A stretch of 10,784 nt of DNA from assembly GCA_002328185.1 (NCBI GenBank), contig DCWQ01000050.1, forward strand, positions 1 to 10,784, written 5' to 3'. The stretch's first letter is position 1, and each line of letters begins with the position of its first letter. The notes beneath the pieces were generated by a model. It was not told the DNA's origin. It did not search any database and was given only the letters and a program-made list of their open reading frames with translations. This DNA comes from Dehalococcoidia bacterium UBA2158 (GTDB taxonomy: Bacteria > Chloroflexota > Dehalococcoidia > Lucifugimonadales > UBA3495). Position numbers and translations under genes: made by a program. Shown here piece after piece: positions 6,925-10,784 of the stretch.

Positions 6925-7299
6925 TTAGCGGCGGATTCCGCCCGAGTAGGCGTGGTAAGCCACGAAAGGCACCAATGCGATTTGCCGGGCCCGCTGGATG
7001 GCGGTCCGAAGTGCGCGCTGGTGTTTGGCGCAAACACCGGTGCGCCGGCGAGGCTCGATCTTGGCCCGTTCTGAGACGAACCGTCGAATCTTGTCGATCT
7101 CTTTGTAGTCGATGTGAGTGACTTTCTCAGCGCAGAAGGCACAGACTTTACGCCGACGGACGAACCGCCCACGGGGGCGACCGCCGGGACCGCCGGGACC
7201 GCCGGGTCTTCCGCCTCCGCCTGGTCGGCCTCCGCCGCCTCCACCACCACCAAATCTGGGTGGCGGTCCGCCTGGTCCTCTAGGGGTTTCAGTGGTCAT
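6925..7299 (-). CDS. rpsR: 30S ribosomal protein S18 with Gly/Pro/Arg-rich N-terminal extension
   Basis: S18 binds S6 on the platform of the small ribosomal subunit. The conserved S18 body starts near residue 48 (RRRKVCAFC) and runs through DYKEIDKIRRFVSERAKI, RRRTGVCAKHQRAL and ARQIALVPFV. Cys53, Cys56, Cys90 and His93 form a CxxC...CxxH set, the zinc-ligand-bearing form of S18 known in many bacteria. At 124 residues it is longer than the usual 70-90, because of a roughly 45-residue N-terminal stretch rich in Gly, Pro and Arg with a single acidic residue (Glu4). The start ATG at 7299 has AAAGGA 11 bases upstream. No other start upstream fits. It lies 38 bases after ssb in the classic rpsF-ssb-rpsR order. 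Confidence 0.96.
   Translation of the reverse strand: MTTETPRGPGGPPPRFGGGGGGGGRPGGGGRPGGPGGPGGRPRGRFVRRRKVCAFCAEKVTHIDYKEIDKIRRFVSERAKIEPRRRTGVCAKHQRALRTAIQRARQIALVPFVAYHAYSGGIRR
7168..7251 (-). repeat. Low-complexity Gly/Pro/Arg-coding tract in rpsR
   Basis: This tract encodes residues about 17-44 of S18, including a run of eight glycines and PGG repeats. On the plus strand, three perfect 9-base copies of GACCGCCGG lie at 7179-7205. Such repeats can slip during replication, so length may vary between strains. Confidence 0.8.
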
Positions 7300-7337
7300 T
7301 CTAGTTCAAGTCCTTTTGTTTTCTCTATCGGGATCGA

Positions 7338-7766
7338 TTAAAACGGTAGGTCGTCTACTGGGTCGTTCTCTGTGCGACCTTCGTCGGCCATCGCGCCGAC
7401 ACCTGACTCATACGGCGTAGACTCGGACGCCCCGCCGCCATCTCCGCCTCTGCCCAGGAACTGAACATCGTTCAAAAACACGTCGATCGAGACCCGGGTC
7501 GTGCCGTCGCGCCCCTCATAGGTGCGGCTGCTCATCCGGCCTTCGATGTAGACTTGCTGGCCTTTAGTTAGGTATTGGTTGCATGTCTCACCCAGCTTTC
7601 CCCAGGCGCTGACATTGAACCATTCTGTTTCATCTCTCTGTTCTCCTGCGCTGGTGGTGTACCGGCGGCTGGACGCCACGCTAAACGAGGTTACCGCTTG
7701 ACCATTGGGGGTGTAACGCATCTCCGGATCCCTACCCAAGTGACCGATGACAATGATCTTATTCAC
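7338..7766 (-). CDS. ssb: Single-stranded DNA-binding protein
   Basis: SSB coats single-stranded DNA in replication, repair and recombination. The 142-residue product has the OB fold in about residues 1-105, with NKIIVIGHLGRDPEMRYTPNGQAV at the start, WFNVSAWGKLGE in the middle and YIEGRMSSRTYEGRDG further on. A flexible Gly/Ser/acidic linker follows, and then the acidic tip DDLPF, the usual docking site for partner proteins. The start is GTG at 7766 with a strong GGGAGGA ribosome site about 5 bases upstream. It lies 13 bases after the rpsF stop. Length and order match a standard rpsF-ssb-rpsR operon. Confidence 0.97.
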   Translation of the reverse strand: MNKIIVIGHLGRDPEMRYTPNGQAVTSFSVASSRRYTTSAGEQRDETEWFNVSAWGKLGETCNQYLTKGQQVYIEGRMSSRTYEGRDGTTRVSIDVFLNDVQFLGRGGDGGGASESTPYESGVGAMADEGRTENDPVDDLPF

Positions 7767-7779
7767 GTCTTCCTCCCTT

Positions 7780-8457
7780 CTATTCCTCGCTATCGTCTGG
7801 CTCGCTGGCAGGCTCCTCTGACTCCTCGGCAGGACTGTCGCCGCCCTCGGGGGCAGTCGGTTCTTCTTCTGCTTCAGACGCTGTTTCCGGTTCTTCAGCA
7901 GCAGCCGATTCTTCGGCTTCTACAGATGCCTCGGGCGCCGGATCGGCCTCAGCGGCAGGCGCTTCTGCTGCAGTTTCGGCAGTAGGTGCTTCTGTTACGG
8001 TTTCGGCGACAGGCGCATCAGAGGCCGGGGTTGGGGCAGCCACTGGGGCTGCTCCTTCAGCGGGCAACTGCGTGACGTCGGGATCTACTGCAGGCCTGGG
8101 CGGAGGAGGAGTCCGAATTGCCCGGGCCGCCGCGGCCGCCTGGGCTGCCAGTTCCTCTTCCGGCAATGTCACAGTTACCAAAGAGCGGAGCACTTCGTCG
8201 TCTACCTTGAGGAAGTTCTCCAACTCGATGTTGAACGCTTTTTCTGTGGCGAAACGGGTCAGGTGGTAGCTACCCTCCAGGAAACGGTGCTGGCCCTTGC
8301 GTATCGGATAGGCCAAGCGGCGGGTGCCCCACTGCTCTTCGTGGCTGATCTCAGCTTCACGGGTGGAGATGAATCCCTTTATCTTGTCCCAGGTCTGGGA
8401 GACCTCCTCTTGGTTCAGCATCGGACTAAGGACAACTACAAGTTCGTAATGGCGCAA
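7780..8457 (-). CDS. rpsF: 30S ribosomal protein S6 with long acidic C-terminal tail
   Basis: S6 forms a pair with S18 on the 30S platform. Residues 1-98 are a normal S6 domain: RHYELVVVLSP at the start, WGTRRLAYPIRKGQHRFLEGSYHLTRF in the middle and DDEVLRSLVTV at the end. After an Ala-rich linker, residues 122-225 form a disordered tail of Ala, Glu, Pro and Ser. It has about 32 acidic residues and no Lys, Arg or His. Ordinary S6 is about 95-130 residues, so this tail more than doubles the protein's usual extra length. The start is TTG at 8457. AAGGGG lies 6 bases upstream, and an in-frame TAA seven codons upstream rules out an earlier start. Its own promoter and hairpin leader lie upstream, and ssb follows after 13 bases. 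Confidence 0.95.
   Translation of the reverse strand: MRHYELVVVLSPMLNQEEVSQTWDKIKGFISTREAEISHEEQWGTRRLAYPIRKGQHRFLEGSYHLTRFATEKAFNIELENFLKVDDEVLRSLVTVTLPEEELAAQAAAAARAIRTPPPPRPAVDPDVTQLPAEGAAPVAAPTPASDAPVAETVTEAPTAETAAEAPAAEADPAPEASVEAEESAAAEEPETASEAEEEPTAPEGGDSPAEESEEPASEPDDSEE
7936..8016 (-). repeat. Three imperfect 27-bp repeats in the rpsF tail
   Basis: These encode three nine-residue copies (APVAETVTE, APTAETAAE, APAAEADPA) at residues 148-174 of S6. The pattern suggests the tail grew by local duplication. Confidence 0.65.
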
Positions 8458-8463
8458 ACGGTA

Positions 8464-8469
8464 CCCCTT
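8464..8469 (-). promoter_or_regulatory. Ribosome binding site of rpsF
   Basis: AAGGGG on the minus strand, 6 bases before TTG at 8457. It supports the TTG start, because no other start codon lies between this site and an in-frame stop. Confidence 0.65.
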
Positions 8470-8491
8470 GGATTATTACACGTAAAGTTAT

Positions 8492-8523
8492 TGCGTATTT
8501 CTAAGTTAGACACAAAATACGCA
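8492..8523 (-). promoter_or_regulatory. Stem-loop in the rpsF leader
   Basis: Perfect 9-bp arms (TGCGTATTT and AAATACGCA) surround a 14-base loop. The hairpin begins within a few bases of the predicted transcription start. rpsF leaders in many bacteria carry an S6:S18-binding structure that represses the operon. This may be such an element, but I cannot match the known consensus in detail. Confidence 0.55.
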
Positions 8524-8532
8524 GCAGTTGTG

Positions 8533-8561
8533 ATTATAGCATCGGGCCTCACCTGGCTCAA
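8533..8561 (-). promoter_or_regulatory. Sigma70-type promoter of rpsF-ssb-rpsR
   Basis: Minus strand TTGAGC (8556-8561), a 17-base spacer, then a perfect TATAAT (8533-8538). Predicted transcription start is near 8526, giving a leader of about 68 bases. The promoter lies in the gap just after the glyA stop, so the ribosomal genes can be transcribed apart from glyA. Confidence 0.8.
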
Positions 8562-8583
8562 CCGGGTGTTCATCCGTGATCAG

Positions 8584-9828
8584 TTAGCTATCGATACCCG
8601 GCACCGCAAAACGTGCCGTCAGTTCCTTGACCTGGGCCGAAATTTTGGCGTGGGCCTTTTTGTCTTCGATGTCCGCCAGCACCTTGATCAACATGGCCGC
8701 CAACTGGTTGACCTCGGGTTCCGCCATGCCCCGGCTGGTGATCGCCGGCGTGCCCAGGCGCAGGCCGCTGGTCACCCTGGGGGGCTGAGGGTCAAAGGGG
8801 ATGGCATTCTTGTTGGCGATTATTCCCACCGATTCCAGGGCCCACTCGGCTTGTTGGCCGGTGATGCCCATGGGAGTCACGTCCACCAACACCATATGGT
8901 TGTCGGTGCCGCCGGAAACCAGCCTCATGCCAGCTTCGGAGAGGTCGGCCGCCAGAACCTTGCAGTTGGCCACGACCTGATGGGCGTAGCGGGAGAATTC
9001 GGGTTTTAACGCCTGGCCGAAGCAGACCGCCTTACCGGCGATGGCTTGCATCAATGGCCCTCCCTGGGTGAATGGGAATACGGCAAAGTCGACTTTGCGG
9101 GCTAGGTCTTCGTCGCAGAGGATGAAACCTCCTCTGGGGCCACGCAAGCTCTTCTGGGTTGTCGATGTGACGATATTTGCATAAGGGAACGGAGAAGGGT
9201 GGGCGCCGCCGGCAACCAAGCCGGCGATGTGGGCCATGTCCACCATCAGCAGGGCATCCACGCTGTCGGCGATGGCGCGGAAGCGGGCAAAGTCCAGCAC
9301 GCGGGGATAAGCGCTGCAGCCGGCTACGATCAGCTTGGGCTTGTGCTCTTTGGCCAGCCGTGCAACCTCGTCGTAGTCGATGGTCTCGGTGCCTTTATCC
9401 AGGCCGTAGGGCACAAAGTCATAGATTTTGCCCGAGAAGTTCACGTTGGCCCCGTGGGTCAGGTGGCCTCCGTGATCAAGTTGCATACCCAGGACGGTGT
9501 CTCCCGTCTCAAGAACGGCAAAGTAGGCCGCCATGTTGGCCTGGGCGCCGCTGTGGGGTTGGACGTTGGCGTGCTCGGCGCCGAACAGCTCTTTGACCCG
9601 GTCGATGGCCAAGCTCTCCACGACGTCCGAGTTCTCACATCCCCCGTAGTAACGGCGGCCCGGATACCCCTCCGCGTATTTGTTGCTAATGACGCTGGCG
9701 CCAGGCTCAAGAACTGCCTTGCTGGCGTAGTTCTCCGAGGCGATGAGAACGATGCAATCCCGCTGGCGTTGGTCTTCCAGTTCTAGGGCTCGGGCTACAT
9801 CGGGATCTTCGTCGAATAAGACGGACAT
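8584..9828 (-). CDS. glyA: Serine hydroxymethyltransferase
   Basis: GlyA interconverts serine and glycine with tetrahydrofolate, the main source of one-carbon units, using pyridoxal phosphate in the cytosol. The 414-residue product has the usual length and motifs: LIASENYAS (28-36), NKYAEGYPGRRYYGG (49-63), NVQPHSGAQAN (88-98), HGGHLTHG (119-126), VDMAHIAGLVA (196-206) and the PLP-lysine region TSTTQKSLRGPRGG (221-234). The lysine is Lys226. The residue before it is Gln225, where most members have His. The C-terminal part keeps the substrate-binding SGLRLGTPAITSRG. ATG at 9828 has AGGAG about 6 bases upstream. It has its own promoter and a structured leader. No intrinsic terminator is visible before the rpsF promoter, so some read-through is possible. 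Confidence 0.97.
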   Translation of the reverse strand: MSVLFDEDPDVARALELEDQRQRDCIVLIASENYASKAVLEPGASVISNKYAEGYPGRRYYGGCENSDVVESLAIDRVKELFGAEHANVQPHSGAQANMAAYFAVLETGDTVLGMQLDHGGHLTHGANVNFSGKIYDFVPYGLDKGTETIDYDEVARLAKEHKPKLIVAGCSAYPRVLDFARFRAIADSVDALLMVDMAHIAGLVAGGAHPSPFPYANIVTSTTQKSLRGPRGGFILCDEDLARKVDFAVFPFTQGGPLMQAIAGKAVCFGQALKPEFSRYAHQVVANCKVLAADLSEAGMRLVSGGTDNHMVLVDVTPMGITGQQAEWALESVGIIANKNAIPFDPQPPRVTSGLRLGTPAITSRGMAEPEVNQLAAMLIKVLADIEDKKAHAKISAQVKELTARFAVPGIDS

Positions 9829-9834
9829 GCGTAT

Positions 9835-9840
9835 CTCCTG
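9835..9840 (-). promoter_or_regulatory. Ribosome binding site of glyA
   Basis: CAGGAG on the minus strand, 6 bases before ATG at 9828. It fixes the glyA start. Confidence 0.8.
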
Positions 9841-9874
9841 AGAGGGGTATTAATGACGAGGAAATCGTTGGAGT

Positions 9875-9897
9875 TCTAACAGGTTATGTCTGTTAGA
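9875..9897 (-). promoter_or_regulatory. Second stem-loop of the glyA leader
   Basis: Perfect 8-bp arms (TCTAACAG and CTGTTAGA) with a 7-base loop. No T run follows, so it is not an intrinsic terminator. It could be an operator or part of a structured leader. Confidence 0.55.
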
Positions 9898-9906
9898 GTA
9901 CGTGGC

Positions 9907-9945
9907 GAATCACGCTCTCTTGAGGCGTGGATCCAAGAGTGATTC
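9907..9945 (-). promoter_or_regulatory. First stem-loop of the glyA leader
   Basis: Outer arms GAATCAC and GTGATTC (7 bp) and inner arms TCTTG and CAAGA (5 bp) are joined with a 4-base bulge and an 11-base loop. The stem begins at the predicted 5' end of the transcript. It may protect the RNA or sense a ligand. No known riboswitch class was recognised. Confidence 0.55.
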
Positions 9946-9952
9946 TGCTGGT

Positions 9953-9981
9953 AGTGTACGATGGGGTTTCAGGGGTGTCAA
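9953..9981 (-). promoter_or_regulatory. Sigma70-type promoter of glyA
   Basis: Minus strand TTGACA (9976-9981), a 17-base spacer, then TACACT (9953-9958). The -35 element is a perfect consensus and the -10 differs by two bases. Predicted start is near 9946, giving a leader of about 118 bases with two stem-loops. Confidence 0.82.
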
Positions 9982-10000
9982 CGGAGTTCGTGCGGACTAT

Positions 10001-10029
10001 TTGCGACGAACATTCCAGTCATGTAAAGT
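10001..10029 (+). promoter_or_regulatory. Candidate promoter of the divergent methyltransferase gene
   Basis: Plus strand TTGCGA (10001-10006), a 17-base spacer, then TAAAGT (10024-10029). Each box matches 4 of 6 consensus bases. Predicted start is near 10036, a leader of about 38 bases. It lies back-to-back with the glyA promoter, with 19 bases between the two -35 boxes. Confidence 0.45.
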
Positions 10030-10073
10030 AATCGGCTGGTGCACATGGCACACCTATGGAGAAGCAGGTTTTT

Positions 10074-10667
10074 ATGTCCACAGATTCAGGTCACCCGGAA
10101 ATGCCCAGTTCTGTAGAACGGATGTTGCGGCCAGAACGGGCGGAGACCTTGGACCCGTTCAGAGTAATGAGCCATTGCCCGGTGACGCCCAGAGACATCG
10201 TCGCTGACATCGGATGCGGACCTGGTTATTTCACTATTCCGCTGGCCAAATTCTTGGTGCATGGTAAGGTGTTTGCCCTGGACACTTCGGACGAGATGAT
10301 CGAGTCTTGTCAGACTCGGCTGAACGAGGCCAGGCTGGGCAATGTCGAGGTCCTGAAATGCCAGGAGTATGAATTCCCTGTTGACCCGGACAGCGTTGAT
10401 GGTATTTTCATTTCGGTCGTGCTCCATCATCCCAGCGACCGGGTGCGATTTCTATCCGCGGCCCAAGAGATGCTAAAGCCCGGCGGCTGGTGCTTCATCA
10501 TCGAGTGGCAACCGCGCGAGACCGAGTCCGGCCCACCCCAAGAAGTACGCATCACCACTGAAGGTCTACGCGAGATCGCGGCCGGCAGCGAGTTGAAATT
10601 TCAGACCTCAACTAACTTGAACTCGGATTACTACGTGGCGACTTTGATCAAGAACCGCACTATCTGA
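10074..10667 (+). CDS. Class I SAM-dependent methyltransferase
   Basis: A 197-residue cytosolic methyltransferase of the Methyltransf_11/25 (UbiE-like) type; the substrate is unknown. Motif I is DIGCGPGYFTIPLA (45-58), the acidic residue at the end of strand 2 is Asp70 (VFALDTSDEM), a DGIFISVVLHHP segment (109-120) follows and LKPGG is at 134-138. The conserved opening PSSVERMLRPERAETLDPF, directly before motif I, is seen in many UbiE-like proteins of environmental bacteria. I chose ATG at 10074 because GGAGAAG lies 9 bases upstream. ATG at 10056 would put that site inside the gene and has no ribosome site of its own. It is the only plus-strand gene and diverges from glyA. No terminator is evident downstream, although a degraded inverted repeat follows. 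Confidence 0.88.
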   Translation: MSTDSGHPEMPSSVERMLRPERAETLDPFRVMSHCPVTPRDIVADIGCGPGYFTIPLAKFLVHGKVFALDTSDEMIESCQTRLNEARLGNVEVLKCQEYEFPVDPDSVDGIFISVVLHHPSDRVRFLSAAQEMLKPGGWCFIIEWQPRETESGPPQEVRITTEGLREIAAGSELKFQTSTNLNSDYYVATLIKNRTI

Positions 10668-10718
10668 AACCAGCCCGGCTCTTCACCCTGTGAGATCTAA
10701 ACCCCGAGCTGGAGATTC

Positions 10719-10758
10719 CTTCATCCTAACCTTCTCCCTTGCCAGGGGGAAGAGGTTT
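10719..10758. repeat. Degenerate REP-like inverted repeat
   Basis: TTCATCCTAACCTTCTCCC, a short spacer, then GGGGGAAGAGGTT. The arms pair imperfectly. The pattern recalls the CCCTAACCCTCTCCC...GGGAGAGGG intergenic hairpins common in genomes of Chloroflexota and other environmental bacteria. It lies just after the methyltransferase gene and may act as a transcript end or be a small repeated element. The rest of 10668-10784 holds no gene that I can support. Confidence 0.5.
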
Positions 10759-10784
10759 CTTGGCCTTCTCCTTATTACCTTGTG

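Noticed and set aside
6930..6942. Palindrome GGCGGATTCCGCC
   Set aside because: It lies in the last codons of rpsR (Gly-Gly-Ile-Arg-Arg) and has a one-base centre, too tight for a hairpin.
8263..9009. Plus-strand open frame of 248 codons
   Set aside because: Crosses rpsF, its promoter and glyA on the opposite strand. Those genes are well supported.
9199..9786. Plus-strand open frame of 195 codons
   Set aside because: Antisense shadow of glyA.

Overview
The window is a bacterial chromosomal segment with moderately high GC and dense gene packing. Ten of its eleven protein genes lie on the minus strand and one lies divergently at the right end. The mix of genes suggests Chloroflexota, perhaps a Dehalococcoidia/SAR202-type marine or environmental lineage. 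That mix includes a rpsF-ssb-rpsR cluster with unusual low-complexity tails, an S18 of the zinc-ligand (CxxC...CxxH) type, a membrane-anchored SurA-like protein, hom-thrC and a DUF502 protein. The assignment is inference from style and gene content, not from a marker search.

Read in the direction of minus-strand transcription (right to left), the layout is as follows. glyA (serine hydroxymethyltransferase) has a good sigma70-type promoter and a leader with two stem-loops. A second strong promoter and a hairpin leader drive rpsF-ssb-rpsR (ribosomal S6, single-strand DNA-binding protein, ribosomal S18). After a GC-rich hairpin comes a membrane-anchored SurA/PpiC-type peptidyl-prolyl isomerase. 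It is followed closely by hom (homoserine dehydrogenase) and thrC (threonine synthase). The 3' end of thrC is triplicated as a 42-bp tandem repeat that makes two 13-codon mini-ORFs before folE (GTP cyclohydrolase I). folE is followed by a CelD/BioF2-like GNAT acyltransferase and a GT4 glycosyltransferase, whose ends overlap. A DUF502 membrane protein runs off the left edge.

On the plus strand, a class I SAM-dependent methyltransferase gene diverges from glyA. Its candidate promoter sits back-to-back with the glyA promoter. The last ~115 bases hold a degraded REP-like inverted repeat and no gene.

Functionally, the segment combines one-carbon metabolism (glyA, folE), the ends of threonine biosynthesis (hom and thrC, with the thrB kinase step absent from the window), translation/replication housekeeping and a small envelope or glycoconjugate module. 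I do not see a defence island, CRISPR array, prophage or insertion sequence. The most unusual item is the tandem repeat of the thrC 3' end. Its copies differ mainly at synonymous positions, and it lies next to a folE that lacks a convincing start codon.
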